Below, one piece after another: positions 34,539-44,961 of a stretch of 64,000 bases of DNA. The position numbers were made by a program, and so were the translations under genes. This stretch comes from Fertoeibacter niger (GTDB lineage Bacteria; Pseudomonadota; Alphaproteobacteria; Rhodobacterales; Rhodobacteraceae): assembly GCF_009380135.2 (NCBI RefSeq), contig NZ_WHUT02000007.1, positions 214,610-278,609 of the forward strand, read 5' to 3'. Position 1 is the stretch's first letter; the number at the start of each line of letters is the position of its first letter. The notes under the pieces were generated by a model, which ran no database searches, was not told where the DNA came from, and worked only from the letters and a program-made list of their open reading frames with translations.

Positions 34539-35567
34539 ATGTATCATCCCGCCGACACCCGCTATGACACGATGGTTTACCGCCGCTGCGGCAAATCCGG
34601 CCTGAAGCTGCCCGCAGTGTCGTTGGGCCTTTGGCACAATTTCGGCCATGACACGCCGCATGCCACAAAACAGGCGATCTGCCGCACGGCCTTTGATCTT
34701 GGCATCACCCATTTCGATCTGGCCAACAATTATGGTCCGCCGCCCGGGTCGGCCGAAGAGGCGTTTGGCGAGATCATGCGCAATGATTTCAAGGGCTACC
34801 GGGATGAGCTGATCATTTCATCCAAGGCCGGTTATCAGATGTGGGGCGGCCCTTACGGCGAATGGGGCAGCCGCAAGAACCTGATCGCATCCTGCGACCA
34901 GTCGCTGAAACGCATGGGGTTGGACTACGTCGATATCTTCTATTCGCACCGTTTCGACCCCGAGACGCCGCTGGAAGAAACCATGGGCGCGCTGGATACC
35001 ATCGTGCGGTCGGGCCGGGCGCTGTATGTGGGCATCTCCAGCTACAACAGCCAGCGCACGCGCGAGGCTGTGGCGATTTTGAAAGACCTGGGCACGCCCT
35101 GCATCATCCACCAGCCCAGCTACAACATCCTGAACCGCTGGGTGGAACATGACGGGCTGAAGGACACGCTGGCGGAACTGGGCGTAGGCTCCATCGCATT
35201 CACCCCGCTGGCACAGGGGATACTCACCAAGAAATATCTGGGCGGCATCCCGCAGGGCAGCCGGGCAAGCCAGGGCAAATCGCTGAACCCCGCGACCATC
35301 ACCGAAAGCGCGATCGCGTCGGTGCGCGCACTGGACGCCATGGCGCAGGCGCGCGGGCAAACGCTGGCACAGATGGCGATTGCCTGGGTGCTGCGCGGAG
35401 GTGGCATCACTACGGCGCTGATCGGGGCCAGCAAACCCGAACAGGTGGTGGACTGCGCGGGGGCCGTGGCCAACCTTGATTTCACAGCCGAAGAACTGGC
35501 AGAGATCGACCGGATTGCGGGTGAGGAAGATGTGAACCTCTGGGCGCGTTCGGCCGAACTGGACTGA
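34539..35567 (+). CDS. Aldo/keto reductase, YghZ-like (L-glyceraldehyde 3-phosphate reductase)
   Basis: A 342-residue NADPH-dependent aldo/keto reductase. The catalytic tetrad is visible: Asp in HFDLANNYG, Tyr in the same NNYG, Lys in IISSKAGYQMWGGPYG, and His in FYSHRFD. The KAGYQMWGGPYGEWGSRK stretch is typical of YghZ, which detoxifies L-glyceraldehyde 3-phosphate and methylglyoxal. The protein starts MYHPADTRYD after an AAAGGAACGCGCC ribosome region. Divergent from csbD, with 140 bp between them, and convergent with the YHS gene 11 bp away. Confidence 0.88.
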   Translation: MYHPADTRYDTMVYRRCGKSGLKLPAVSLGLWHNFGHDTPHATKQAICRTAFDLGITHFDLANNYGPPPGSAEEAFGEIMRNDFKGYRDELIISSKAGYQMWGGPYGEWGSRKNLIASCDQSLKRMGLDYVDIFYSHRFDPETPLEETMGALDTIVRSGRALYVGISSYNSQRTREAVAILKDLGTPCIIHQPSYNILNRWVEHDGLKDTLAELGVGSIAFTPLAQGILTKKYLGGIPQGSRASQGKSLNPATITESAIASVRALDAMAQARGQTLAQMAIAWVLRGGGITTALIGASKPEQVVDCAGAVANLDFTAEELAEIDRIAGEEDVNLWARSAELD

Positions 35568-35578
35568 TCCCGGCTGCC

Positions 35579-36016
35579 TCAGCCGCCAAGGCGGGGCCAG
35601 TTTGCCTCGGCCTTGGCGATGTTGCCGGGCACGTCGGCTTCCCACTGGCGCTGCACGCCTTTGGAATAGTTGAGGTAAAGTTTGCCATCCACCACCTTCC
35701 ACGCCTCGGGGTCGATGGGCGCGGTATAGCCGCGCGAAACCGCCCAGGCGCAGTAGCCGCCGAATTGCGGGGCATAGGCGGCGGGGTTGCCCTCGAACAG
35801 CGCGCGGTTGGCCTCGGTGGCGAATTGCCAGCGCGCGCCACCCCATTGCAACGCCATGCCCGGGTCGCCCTGTACCGGGCGGCCTTCGGTGAAATAGGCC
35901 ACGGGGTCATAACCCCGGATCGCGGCCCCGTCGGCGGTGAACACCGATTGCGCGGCGGCCAGCCCGGGCAGGCAGGCAAGGGCGAATGACAGGACAGTGC
36001 GGCGGGACAGGGACAT
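35579..36016 (-). CDS. Exported YHS-domain protein
   Basis: A 145-residue protein with a signal peptide (MSLSRRTVLSFALACLPGLAAAQ, possibly Tat-like SRR) and one YHS domain: IRGYDPVAYFTEGRPVQGDP, RWQFATEANRALFEGNPAAYAPQFGGYCAWA. YHS domains may bind metal (a Cys is in GYCAWA), but the function is unknown. The start at 36016 was chosen over two upstream methionines because the signal begins here. It lies convergent to the aldo/keto reductase. Confidence 0.82.
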   Translation of the reverse strand: MSLSRRTVLSFALACLPGLAAAQSVFTADGAAIRGYDPVAYFTEGRPVQGDPGMALQWGGARWQFATEANRALFEGNPAAYAPQFGGYCAWAVSRGYTAPIDPEAWKVVDGKLYLNYSKGVQRQWEADVPGNIAKAEANWPRLGG

Positions 36017-36176
36017 GGCAGACCTCATGGCTTTGCGGTTGCCCTGTCGTCTCATATCAGGCGGGTCCGGCCAAAACACGGATCTGCGACCTCACGCAGA
36101 GGTGTGGGGTCGGGGTGTAACACCGCCCCGCGCGCTTTCATCCTGGCAAGAATATCCCCGCCGCAGGCTTCCACAA

Positions 36177-36920
36177 TTACCCGCGTTTCACGCTGGCCGT
36201 CACGTAATTGCAGGACAGATCCCGGTCTGACAGGCTCCATGACCAGGCCACCGGATTGAACACCATGCCCTTGCGATCCACCGGGTCCAGGCCCGCCTGC
36301 CGGATCAGGGCATAAAGCTCGTCCGGGGTGATGAATTTCCGCCAGTCATGCGTGCCCTTGGGCAGCCAGCGCATCACCCATTCGGCCCCCACGATGGCCA
36401 TGGCAAAGCTCTTGGCGTTGCGGTTCAGGGTGGAGCACACCATCAGCCCGCCGGGCCGCAGCAGGCGCTGGCAGGCCGTCAGATAGGCCAGCGGGTCGGC
36501 CACATGCTCCACCACCTCCATGTTCAGCACTGCGTCGAACTGTTCGCCCGCCGCCGCCAGATCCTCGGCGGTAGTGTGCCGATAGTCGATCACCAGCCCG
36601 GATTGTTCGGCATGCAGGCGCGCGACGGGGATGTTGCGCGGGGCGGCATCAGCGCCCACCACCGTCGCCCCCAGTCGCGCCATGGGTTCCGACAGCAGGC
36701 CACCACCGCAGCCGATGTCAAGAATGCGCAGCCCGGCAAAAGGCAGCGGTGCGGCCAGATCGCGGTCAAACTCGGCAGCAATCTGCGTGGTGATGTAGTC
36801 CAGCCGGCAGGGGTTCATCTGGTGCAGCGGCTTGAACTTGCCGTGCGGGTTCCACCATTCGGCCGCCATGGCCTCGAACTTCGCCACTTCGGCGGGGTCG
36901 ATGGTCGATGCAGTTTCCAT
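36177..36920 (-). CDS. ubiG: Ubiquinone biosynthesis O-methyltransferase
   Basis: Makes both O-methylations of ubiquinone synthesis (2-polyprenyl-6-hydroxyphenol and 3-demethylubiquinone). The 247-residue protein has SAM motif [20 protein letters not shown], motif [21 protein letters not shown] and the C-terminal [15 protein letters not shown] typical of UbiG. The METAST start is preceded by AAGGAG; an upstream ATG would place the ribosome site inside the gene. Divergent from pip with 61 bp between. Confidence 0.95.
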   Translation of the reverse strand: METASTIDPAEVAKFEAMAAEWWNPHGKFKPLHQMNPCRLDYITTQIAAEFDRDLAAPLPFAGLRILDIGCGGGLLSEPMARLGATVVGADAAPRNIPVARLHAEQSGLVIDYRHTTAEDLAAAGEQFDAVLNMEVVEHVADPLAYLTACQRLLRPGGLMVCSTLNRNAKSFAMAIVGAEWVMRWLPKGTHDWRKFITPDELYALIRQAGLDPVDRKGMVFNPVAWSWSLSDRDLSCNYVTASVKRG

Positions 36921-36981
36921 GGCGAACTCCTTGCGCATTGCCGGACAGAGGTGCAGGCTTGGCAGGGTATATAGGACGATC

Positions 36982-37950
36982 ATGGACCACAGATCAGGCC
37001 AAAAGCGCGCAGTCGAATTTTTGTATCCGCCGATCGACCCGTTCGATCAGCGGGTCATCGACATGGGTGATGGCCACAGGGTGTATGTGGAGCAATGCGG
37101 CAACCCCGATGGCGTGCCGGTGCTGGTGTTGCATGGTGGCCCGGGGGGCGGGTGCAGCCCGGCGATGCGGCGCTATTTCGACCCGGCGGTCTACCGCGTG
37201 GTGCTGTTTGACCAGCGTGGCTGCGGGCGGTCACGCCCGCATGCCTCGGTGGAGCACAACACCACCTGGCATCTGGTGGGCGATATCGAGGTGATACGCG
37301 AGACGCTGGGCATCGACCGGTGGATTTGCTTTGGCGGCAGCTGGGGGGCCACGCTTGCGCTGATCTATGCCATCACCCACCCGGCCCGCGTGGCCCAACT
37401 GGTGCTGCGCGGCGTGTTCCTGATGACGCAGGCGGAACTGCAATGGTTCTACGGCGGCGGGGCGGGCGCGTTTTTCCCCGAGCTTTGGGCGCGGTTCCAG
37501 AACCCCATCCCCCCGGCCGAGCGTGGCGACATGATCGGCGCCTATCACCGCCGCCTGTTTTCCGGAAACCTGATGGAGGAAAGCCGCTATGGTCGCATCT
37601 GGGCGAACTGGGAAAACGCGCTGGCCTCGGTGAACCACGAGGGGCCGATGGGCGAAAGCCCGTCAGAATACGCCCGTGCCTTTGCGCGGCTGGAGAATCA
37701 CTATTTCCAGAACGCCGGTTTTCTGGCGCATGACGGCTGGATCACGGCCAATCGCGCCCGCATCGCGCATATCCCCGCCGCCATCGTGCAGGGCCGCTAT
37801 GACATGATCTGCCCGCCGGTTTCCGCCTGGAAACTGGCGCAAGGGTGGGACAAGGCCGAACTGCGTCTGGTGCCCCTGGCGGGCCACGCGCTGTCAGAAC
37901 CCGGCATCAGCGCCGAACTGGTGCGCGTGATGGACGGGTTGCGCGCGTGA
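36982..37950 (+). CDS. pip: Proline iminopeptidase
   Basis: A 322-residue alpha/beta hydrolase that removes N-terminal proline from peptides. The oxyanion motif [10 protein letters not shown], nucleophile elbow GGSWGA (Ser) and C-terminal His in LAGHALSEP are clear, with GRYDMICPP around the catalytic Asp. The ATG at 36982 gives the usual family start. TATATA sits 9 bp upstream, too near the start for a conventional promoter with a long leader. Confidence 0.92.
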   Translation: MDHRSGQKRAVEFLYPPIDPFDQRVIDMGDGHRVYVEQCGNPDGVPVLVLHGGPGGGCSPAMRRYFDPAVYRVVLFDQRGCGRSRPHASVEHNTTWHLVGDIEVIRETLGIDRWICFGGSWGATLALIYAITHPARVAQLVLRGVFLMTQAELQWFYGGGAGAFFPELWARFQNPIPPAERGDMIGAYHRRLFSGNLMEESRYGRIWANWENALASVNHEGPMGESPSEYARAFARLENHYFQNAGFLAHDGWITANRARIAHIPAAIVQGRYDMICPPVSAWKLAQGWDKAELRLVPLAGHALSEPGISAELVRVMDGLRA

Positions 37951-38027
37951 ATTCGCCAGAACGGCGGCACATGCCTGCAACGCTTCGCTTTTTCCCTGTT
38001 TCATGGGGGTTTCACAACTCTGTGACG

Positions 38028-38056
38028 CTTGCAGCCCCACTGGCCCCCCCCTATAT
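38028..38056 (+). promoter_or_regulatory. RpoH (heat-shock sigma) promoter for dnaKJ
   Basis: CTTG (38028-38031) and CCTATAT (38050-38056) are separated by 18 bp, matching the alphaproteobacterial RpoH consensus CTTG-N-CYTATNT. It precedes dnaK by 114 bp. Confidence 0.8.
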
Positions 38057-38170
38057 ACGCCCGGTAGCCGATTGGGGCGGCCGCCCCGGCCGGCACGATT
38101 GGGATCGGGGATCAGGGGCCGACTTGCGGGCCTGACCCCCACAACATCGCCGCAACTAGAGGTGCATAGC

Positions 38171-40078
38171 ATGGCCAAAGTCATCGGGATCGACCTCGGG
38201 ACTACCAACTCCTGCGTAGCCATCATGGATGGTTCGCAACCCCGCGTCATTGAAAACTCCGAAGGCGCGCGCACGACGCCCTCCATCGTGGGTTTCACGG
38301 AAAACGAACGTCTGGTCGGGCAGGCCGCCAAACGGCAGGCCGTCACCAACCCCACGAATACCGTCTTTGCGGTCAAGCGGCTGATCGGCCGCCGCATCGA
38401 CGACGCGCATATCGCCAAAGACAAGAAGAACCTGCCCTACACGCTGGTCAACGGCGGCAACGGCGACGCCTGGGTTGAAGTGCGCGGCGAGAAATACTCG
38501 CCCGCGCAGGTTTCTGCTATGATCCTTCAGAAAATGAAGGAAACCGCCGAGGCTTATCTGGGCGAAACCGTCACCCAGGCCGTCATCACGGTGCCCGCCT
38601 ATTTCAACGACGCCCAGCGTCAGGCCACCAAGGATGCGGGCAAGATCGCCGGGCTTGAGGTGCTGCGCATCATCAACGAACCGACGGCTGCGGCGCTGGC
38701 TTACGGCCTCGACAAGAAAGATTCGAAAACCATCGCGGTTTATGACCTTGGCGGCGGCACGTTCGACATCACCATTCTGGAGATTGACGACGGCCTGTTC
38801 GAAGTGAAATCCACCAACGGCGACACGTTCCTGGGTGGTGAAGACTTTGACATGCGCATCGTCAACTACCTGTCGGACGAGTTCAAGAAAGAGCATGGCG
38901 TTGACCTGAGCCTCGACAAGATGGCGCTGCAACGCCTGAAAGAAGCGGCGGAAAAGGCCAAGATCGAGCTTTCGTCGGCCAGCCAGACCGAAATCAACCA
39001 GCCCTTCATCAGCATGGACCGCAACACCGGCCAGCCGCTGCACCTAGTGATGAAACTGACCCGTGCCAAGCTGGAGCAACTGGTGGGCGACCTGATCAAG
39101 GCGTCGATCAAGCCTTGCCAGGCCGCGCTGAAGGATGCGGGCCTGTCGATCGGCGACATTGACGAGGTGGTTCTGGTCGGCGGCATGACCCGCATGCCCA
39201 AAGTCATCGAGGAAGTGACCAAGTTCTTCGGCAAGGAACCCCACAAGGGCGTGAACCCCGATGAGGTCGTGGCACTGGGTGCGGCCATTCAGGCCGGTGT
39301 GCTGCAGGGCGACGTGAAAGACGTGGTTCTGCTGGACGTGACCCCGCTGAGCCTTGGCATCGAGACGCTGGGCGGCGTGTTCACCCGTCTGATCGACCGC
39401 AACACCACGATCCCGACCAAGAAGTCGCAGGTGTTCTCGACCGCCGAAGACAACCAGAATGCCGTGACCATCCGCGTGTTCCAGGGCGAACGCGAAATGG
39501 CTGCCGACAACAAGATGCTGGGCCAGTTCAATCTGGAGGACATCCCGCCCGCCCCGCGCGGCATGCCGCAGATCGAAGTGACCTTTGACATCGACGCCAA
39601 CGGCATCGTTTCCGTGGGTGCCAAGGACAAGGGCACGGGCCGCGCGCAGAACATCACCATTCAGGCCTCGGGCGGCCTTTCCGATGAAGACATCGAGAAA
39701 ATGGTGAAGGACGCCGAGGCGAATGCCGAAGGCGACAAGGCCCGCCGCGAATTGGTGGAAACCAGGAACCAGGCCGAAAGCCTGCTGCATTCCACCAAGA
39801 AATCCATTGCGGAACATGGCGACAAGGTGGACCCGTCCACGGTCGAGGCCATCGAACTGGCCATGGGCGCGCTGGAGGAAACCCTTGAAAAGGGCGATGC
39901 CGGCAAGATCAAGGGCGGTATCCAGAACCTGACCGAAGCCGCAATGCGGCTGGGCGAGGCGATCTACAAGGCCAGCCAGGCCGAATCCGAGGGCCGTGAC
40001 GAAGATGGCCCGCGCAATGTGGATGACGATATCGTGGATGCCGATTTTGAAGATCTCGGCGACAACAAGCGGAAGTAA
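38171..40078 (+). CDS. dnaK: Chaperone DnaK (Hsp70)
   Basis: A 635-residue Hsp70. Phosphate-binding loops [13 protein letters not shown] and [12 protein letters not shown], the adenosine motif [13 protein letters not shown], the linker region [14 protein letters not shown] and the EEVD-region tail [14 protein letters not shown] are all present. It refolds proteins with DnaJ and GrpE. The ATG at 38171 was chosen as the canonical start ([10 protein letters not shown]); in-frame codons upstream are the leader. A RpoH promoter lies upstream. Confidence 0.98.
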   Translation: MAKVIGIDLGTTNSCVAIMDGSQPRVIENSEGARTTPSIVGFTENERLVGQAAKRQAVTNPTNTVFAVKRLIGRRIDDAHIAKDKKNLPYTLVNGGNGDAWVEVRGEKYSPAQVSAMILQKMKETAEAYLGETVTQAVITVPAYFNDAQRQATKDAGKIAGLEVLRIINEPTAAALAYGLDKKDSKTIAVYDLGGGTFDITILEIDDGLFEVKSTNGDTFLGGEDFDMRIVNYLSDEFKKEHGVDLSLDKMALQRLKEAAEKAKIELSSASQTEINQPFISMDRNTGQPLHLVMKLTRAKLEQLVGDLIKASIKPCQAALKDAGLSIGDIDEVVLVGGMTRMPKVIEEVTKFFGKEPHKGVNPDEVVALGAAIQAGVLQGDVKDVVLLDVTPLSLGIETLGGVFTRLIDRNTTIPTKKSQVFSTAEDNQNAVTIRVFQGEREMAADNKMLGQFNLEDIPPAPRGMPQIEVTFDIDANGIVSVGAKDKGTGRAQNITIQASGGLSDEDIEKMVKDAEANAEGDKARRELVETRNQAESLLHSTKKSIAEHGDKVDPSTVEAIELAMGALEETLEKGDAGKIKGGIQNLTEAAMRLGEAIYKASQAESEGRDEDGPRNVDDDIVDADFEDLGDNKRK

Positions 40079-40148
40079 CACCGCATGGAATGGCAAGGGG
40101 GGCGGTCTGGGAACAGGCCGCCTTCCGGCGTTCCCCGAGGGGGTCTGA

Positions 40149-41294
40149 ATGGCAAAACGCGATTACTATGATGTGCTTGGAGTGGCCCGTGGCGCGTCGG
40201 CGGAAGATCTGAAGAAGGCCTACCGCACCAAGGCCAAAGAGCTTCACCCCGACCGCAACACCAATGATCCGAATGCCGAGGCGCAGTTCAAGGACGTGAA
40301 CGAAGCCTATGACGTGCTGAAGGATGCCGACAAGAAGGCCGCCTATGACCGTTACGGCCATGCGGCGTTCGAGGGTGGCATGGGTGCGGCGGGCCAGCGG
40401 CCCGGCTATGGCGGGCAGGGCGATTTTGCCAGTGCATTTTCCGACGTGTTCGAGGATCTGTTCGGCGATTTCATGGGCGGGCGCGGCGGCACTGGCCGTT
40501 CGCGGGCGCAGCGCGGGTCTGACCTGCGCTATAACCTGCGCGTGACGCTGGAAGAGGCGTTCAAGGGAGTGCAGAAGACCATCAACGTGCCTGCCTCTGT
40601 CGCCTGCGAGATCTGCCGGGGAACCGGGGCCGAGGGCGGGGCAGAGCCTGTGACCTGCCCAACCTGTTCGGGCATGGGCAAGGTTCGGGCGCAGCAAGGG
40701 TTCTTCACCGTCGAACGCACCTGCCCCACCTGCAACGGCGCGGGCCAGATCGTGAAAAACCCCTGCCGGGCCTGTGGCGGGCAGGGGCGCATCGAGAAGG
40801 AGCGCGCGCTGTCGGTGAACATCCCGGCAGGTGTGGAAACCGGCACGCGCATCCGGCTGGCCGGAGAGGGTGAGGCGGGCCTGCGTGGCGGGCCGTCGGG
40901 CGATCTTTACATCTTCATCGAGGTGAAGGATCACGCTATCTTCCAGCGCGACGGCGTTCACCTGTTCTGCCGCGTGCCCGTCAGCATCGCCACGGCGGCG
41001 CTGGGCGGCGAGGTGGAGGTGCCGACCATCGACGGTGGGTCCAGCCGGGTCAAGGTGCCAGCGGGCAGCCAGACCGGCAAGCAGATGCGCCTGCGCGCCA
41101 AGGGCATGCCAGCCCTGCGCGGCGGCGGTGCCGGTGACATGCTGATCGAACTGGCGGTGGAAACCCCGGTGAACCTGACCAGCCGCCAGCGCGACCTGCT
41201 GCGCGAGTTCGAGAAGCTGAGTGAGGACAACAACCCCGAAGGCTCGTCGTTCTTTTCCAAGGTCAAGGGGTTCTGGGATGGCATGAAGGGCTGA
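40149..41294 (+). CDS. dnaJ: Chaperone DnaJ (Hsp40)
   Basis: A 381-residue type I Hsp40: J domain (residues 1-70) with HPD, Gly/Phe-rich linker ([18 protein letters not shown]), zinc centre with four repeats ([32 protein letters not shown]) and C-terminal substrate domains. It stimulates DnaK ATPase and delivers clients. Separated by 70 bp from dnaK and followed by an intrinsic terminator. Confidence 0.97.
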   Translation: MAKRDYYDVLGVARGASAEDLKKAYRTKAKELHPDRNTNDPNAEAQFKDVNEAYDVLKDADKKAAYDRYGHAAFEGGMGAAGQRPGYGGQGDFASAFSDVFEDLFGDFMGGRGGTGRSRAQRGSDLRYNLRVTLEEAFKGVQKTINVPASVACEICRGTGAEGGAEPVTCPTCSGMGKVRAQQGFFTVERTCPTCNGAGQIVKNPCRACGGQGRIEKERALSVNIPAGVETGTRIRLAGEGEAGLRGGPSGDLYIFIEVKDHAIFQRDGVHLFCRVPVSIATAALGGEVEVPTIDGGSSRVKVPAGSQTGKQMRLRAKGMPALRGGGAGDMLIELAVETPVNLTSRQRDLLREFEKLSEDNNPEGSSFFSKVKGFWDGMKG

Positions 41295-41313
41295 GGCCCG
41301 CCACTCCGACACA

Positions 41314-41345
41314 AAAAAGGGCGGCCCGGACAGGCCGCCCTTTTT
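41314..41345. terminator. Bidirectional intrinsic terminator after dnaJ
   Basis: GGGCGGCC (41319-41326) and GGCCGCCC (41333-41340) pair around CGGACA, flanked by A5 and T5 that can extend the stem. It ends dnaJ and the convergent membrane protein gene. Confidence 0.92.
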
Positions 41346-41370
41346 CATTTCAGGCCCGCAGGGCGGCGCC

Positions 41371-42414
41371 TTACAGCACCGCCGCCGCCGCGCGGTTGAA
41401 CCTGATAGACGACCACAGCGACACGCCGATAAATGCTGCCCCCAGCAGGCCGGTGATGATTTCCGGAATATGGGTGATGGTCTGGCAGAACATGATCACC
41501 GACAGGATCAGGATCGACCAGAAAGCCCCATGCTCCAGATAGCGGAACTGCGCCAGCGTCTGCTTTTCCACCAGCATGATGGTCATCGAACGCACATACA
41601 TGGCCCCGATGCCCAGACCGATGGCGATCAGGAACAGGTTCTGCGTCAGCGCAAAGGCCCCGATCACACCGTCGAAACTGAAGCTTGCGTCCAGCACTTC
41701 GAGATACAGAAACGCGCCCAGACCGCCCTTGACCGCCACATCGGTGGCCTGCTGGCTGGCGTCCAGCACGTGACCGACAACTTCCACCGCCAGAAACGTC
41801 ACCAGACCGGCGATTGAAGAATAAAGGAAGGTGGCCAGATACTGATCGGGCAGGATCGACGCGAAGATCAGCACGACGGCCAGCACGATGGCCACCTCAA
41901 TGCCACGGATCGAGGCGAACTTGGCCACCTGCCGCTCAAGCGCGGCGATCCAGTGCACATCCTTGCCTTCGGCCATGAAGAAATTCAGCGCCACCATCAT
42001 CAGGAAGGCCCCGCCGAACGCCGCGATCGACAGATGCGCGTCGCCGATGATGCGCGCATATTCGTCGGGCTGCGTGGCGGCCAGGCGGATCGCCTCCCAC
42101 GGGCCGATGGAGGCGGCCACAACCACGATCAGCAGCGGGAACACGATCCGCATGCCGAACACGGCAATCAGGATGCCCCAGGTCAGGAAACGCCGCTGCC
42201 AGACCGGCGTCATATCCTTCAACTTGTTGGCGTTGACGATGGCGTTATCAAACGACAGCGATATTTCCAGAACCGCCAGAATCGCCCCGATCAGGAAAAA
42301 TCCCATCGTGCCGGCCAGTGTGCCGGTGTAGGCCCAGCCCAGCCACAACGTCAGACCAAGGCCCACGACGGTGACGATGAAAGACCATTTGAAATAATGC
42401 CATGTCGCTGCCAT
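41371..42414 (-). CDS. TerC-like integral membrane protein (DUF475 family)
   Basis: A 347-residue inner-membrane protein with about nine hydrophobic segments. The acidic motifs LEISLSFDNAIVNANKL and LDASFSFDGVIGAFALT match the TerC/DUF475 class, whose members are linked to metal (for example manganese) export and tellurite resistance. The MAATWHY start at 42414 follows AGAGGGG; the ATG 14 codons earlier is less likely. Substrate cannot be told. Confidence 0.85.
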   Translation of the reverse strand: MAATWHYFKWSFIVTVVGLGLTLWLGWAYTGTLAGTMGFFLIGAILAVLEISLSFDNAIVNANKLKDMTPVWQRRFLTWGILIAVFGMRIVFPLLIVVVAASIGPWEAIRLAATQPDEYARIIGDAHLSIAAFGGAFLMMVALNFFMAEGKDVHWIAALERQVAKFASIRGIEVAIVLAVVLIFASILPDQYLATFLYSSIAGLVTFLAVEVVGHVLDASQQATDVAVKGGLGAFLYLEVLDASFSFDGVIGAFALTQNLFLIAIGLGIGAMYVRSMTIMLVEKQTLAQFRYLEHGAFWSILILSVIMFCQTITHIPEIITGLLGAAFIGVSLWSSIRFNRAAAAVL

Positions 42415-42619
42415 GGGTGCCCCTCTTTTCAGGTTTTTTGGATGGAAGGGCCGCATTTCAAGGCCGCTTTCGTTGCGGTCACATATGTGTGAGCGTGCGA
42501 CAGGACAAGGGCGCGCGCGTCAACTTATCGTTCGTGTGGCGCTGGCGGCGACAGTTTTTTCCGCAACGCAGCATGATAGCGTTAACCTTTCCTTCACCAT
42601 GGGTCGGCATCCTGACGGC

Positions 42620-43384
42620 ATGAGCCGGAACCGCACCCTGCAGGAAGCGCCATTGCCGCTGTTTGCCGCCGACGCGGACGAGGCGCAGGGTGCCGCATTG
42701 CCCGCCCGCCTGCCGTCCTACATCGCCGACCACCGCAAGCGCCTGCGTGCGCGGTTCAGCGAAGGTGGCGCAACGGCGATGCCCGACTATGAATTGCTGG
42801 AACTCGTGCTGTTCCGCACCATCCCCCGGCAGGATGTGAAACCGTTGGCCCGGCTGTTGCTGGACACGTTCGGCGATTTCAACCGTGTGGTTACAGCGGC
42901 CCCCGCTCGGCTGGCACAGGTTGCGGGCGTGGGTGAGGCGGTGGTGCAGGATCTGAAGATACTCGAGGCTGCGGCGCAGCGGATGATGCGCGCCCGGGTG
43001 ATGCACCGGCCGGTATTGTCCAGCTGGGATGCGCTGTTGGATTACTGCCATACCGCAATGGCGCACCGTGAAACCGAACAGTTCCGCATCCTGTTTCTTG
43101 ACCGCAAGAACGTGCTGATCGCGGATGAGGAACAAGCGCGCGGCACGGTCGATCATGTGCCGGTTTACCCGCGCGAGGTGATGAAGCGGGCGCTGGAGCT
43201 GAATGCCAGCGCGCTGATCCTTGTGCACAACCACCCTTCGGGCGACCCGACACCATCAGAGGCCGATATATCCATGACGGCGCAGATCCAGGATGCGGCG
43301 GGGGTGCTGGGCATCACATTGCACGATCACCTGATTGTCGGGCGGGAACGGGAGCTGAGCTTTCGCGCGGCGGGGTATCTTTAG
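42620..43384 (+). CDS. radC: RadC family JAB-domain protein
   Basis: A 254-residue protein with an N-terminal helix-hairpin-helix-like region (LAQVAGVGEAVVQDLKILEAA) and the C-terminal MPN/JAB domain with metal motif LVHNHPSGDPTPSEAD. The older role in DNA repair is disputed; a metal-dependent peptidase-like or nuclease-associated role is proposed for the family. Starts at 42599 or 42620 both lack a clear ribosome site; 42620 was chosen because the predicted protein then begins just before the conserved domain. Confidence 0.85.
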   Translation: MSRNRTLQEAPLPLFAADADEAQGAALPARLPSYIADHRKRLRARFSEGGATAMPDYELLELVLFRTIPRQDVKPLARLLLDTFGDFNRVVTAAPARLAQVAGVGEAVVQDLKILEAAAQRMMRARVMHRPVLSSWDALLDYCHTAMAHRETEQFRILFLDRKNVLIADEEQARGTVDHVPVYPREVMKRALELNASALILVHNHPSGDPTPSEADISMTAQIQDAAGVLGITLHDHLIVGRERELSFRAAGYL

Positions 43385-43409
43385 GGCTGATACGCGTGCG
43401 GCTTTCACC

Positions 43410-44942
43410 TCAAGGCACCAGTTCATCCTGCGCAGATGGCACAGGCCCGGTGAAAGGCCGCAGCCACAATTCCACCCGCCGGTTCACCTGCCGGCCCGCA
43501 ACCGTGGTATCGCAGGCCATCGGCATTGCCTCGCCAAAGGCCTCGATCACCGGCAGGGTCTGATCGGGCGGCAGGGCTTGCGCGGCTTCGGCCAATGCCG
43601 CTGCCACACCCTCGGCGCGGTCACGTGACAGATCCATGTTGGCGGCTGCATCGCCTGACCCATCGGAAAAGCCCACCAGCACCAGTTGCTCGCCCCGGAA
43701 CTGGCCGATTTCCAGCAGCCGGGCCAGATCGGCCAGATTCTCGCGGCTGGATGTGTTCATCGTGCTTGACCCATCCTCGAACCGGAAGGTCAGCGACAGC
43801 CGTTCCGCCCCGGCCATCGCCACGGCCAGCCGCTGCAATTCCTCCAGCGCGATTTCCGGCCCCGCGCCGCGGATCGCGTTGATCAGCCGCTGGCCATCTT
43901 CGCTGAGTGCCGCGCGTGTGGCGGCGCGGTCGACATAGCCCGCCTGCGCCACGGCCACCTGCGCCTCGGGGGTTGCCAGAAACTCCAGCAATTCGCGCGT
44001 GACCAGCGGCAGGCGGCGGCGCGGTGTCACCAGATATACAGGCACCGACAAGGGGTAATCCTCGGCCTTCACCGCCAGCGAGGTGGGCAGCAAGGGAAAG
44101 CCGCAACTGTCGGTCAGTGTCAGCTCGCGCGCCTCGCCGGTGGCCGATTGCCCGGTAACGGCCAGCGACCACGGATCGCGGGCCACAGCGGCGGCAAGGC
44201 TGGCCAGATCGGGGTGGGTGACGCCTGCGGCCACAGGGCGGCCCAGACGGGCCTCCAGCGCCTCTTGCAAGGTGGTGTCAGGTGACAGGGCGTGCAGCAC
44301 CAGCGGCATGTCGGGGCCACCCAGCTGCTGCCAGTTGCCGATTTCGCCCGACAGCGCGCGTGCAAGGTCGGGGGTGGAAATGCGCGGCACGTTGTTGTCG
44401 GGCGCCACAATGGGGATCAGCGCATCCAGCGCCATGACCTTGGCGTTCAGCCCCTGTTCGGGCAGCGAGGCTACGATCAGGTCGGCTTCGGCCACAGCCA
44501 GCGCCGCGCGGGCCTGATCGGGTGGCGCGGGGGTAAAGGTAATGTCCGACAGCACCTGACCGCTGACCGGATCTGTGATCTGCGCGGCAAATTCGCCATC
44601 GCCGGGTTCCAACCTTATCACCAGACCCCGCGTGCGGGCAAAGGCGCGCAGCACGCCGGGCAGCAGGTTCATCCCGGCATCCGGCGCGCCGGTGATGCGG
44701 ATCAGCGCCTTGGGTGCGGTCAGGTCGGGGCAGCCGGGGCCTGCGCAGATTACGCCCTCGCCATCCACCGTCAGCAGGCCATAGCTGGTCATCACACGGT
44801 AAAATTCACCGTCAAAGCCCTGCAGCGTGCCGTTCAGCGTGATCGCGCCATCGCGGGCGGTCAGCGTTACATCCTGCGCCACCGCAGCGGCGGGAAGCAA
44901 AAACGCGGCGAGGACCGCCGCGTGCCACCAAGTTGACCTCAT
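43410..44942 (-). CDS. PstS-like substrate-binding protein fused to OmpA domain
   Basis: A 510-residue exported protein. The signal (to AVAQ) is followed by a phosphate-binding-protein-like domain (about residues 85-330, with VAEADLIVASLPEQG, DALIPIVAPDN and GFPLLPTSLAVKAEDYPLSVPVYLVTP) and a C-terminal OmpA/MotB peptidoglycan-binding domain (LVLVGFSDGSGDAAANMDLSRDRAEGV, NRRVELWL). Whether it binds phosphate is not clear. It lies 19 bp from the 332-residue gene that follows secA, so the three genes probably form one unit. Confidence 0.8.
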   Translation of the reverse strand: MRSTWWHAAVLAAFLLPAAAVAQDVTLTARDGAITLNGTLQGFDGEFYRVMTSYGLLTVDGEGVICAGPGCPDLTAPKALIRITGAPDAGMNLLPGVLRAFARTRGLVIRLEPGDGEFAAQITDPVSGQVLSDITFTPAPPDQARAALAVAEADLIVASLPEQGLNAKVMALDALIPIVAPDNNVPRISTPDLARALSGEIGNWQQLGGPDMPLVLHALSPDTTLQEALEARLGRPVAAGVTHPDLASLAAAVARDPWSLAVTGQSATGEARELTLTDSCGFPLLPTSLAVKAEDYPLSVPVYLVTPRRRLPLVTRELLEFLATPEAQVAVAQAGYVDRAATRAALSEDGQRLINAIRGAGPEIALEELQRLAVAMAGAERLSLTFRFEDGSSTMNTSSRENLADLARLLEIGQFRGEQLVLVGFSDGSGDAAANMDLSRDRAEGVAAALAEAAQALPPDQTLPVIEAFGEAMPMACDTTVAGRQVNRRVELWLRPFTGPVPSAQDELVP

Positions 44943-44961
44943 ATACCCGCCGCCTGACCGT

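Noticed and set aside
36968..36973. TATATA as a -10 box for pip
   Set aside because: It is only 8 bp before the ATG and has no matching -35 at 16-18 bp, so evidence is too weak.
40079..40148. Hairpin between dnaK and dnaJ as a terminator
   Set aside because: Only a broken stem (GGCGG with CCGCC around a long loop) and no T-run; co-transcription is more likely.
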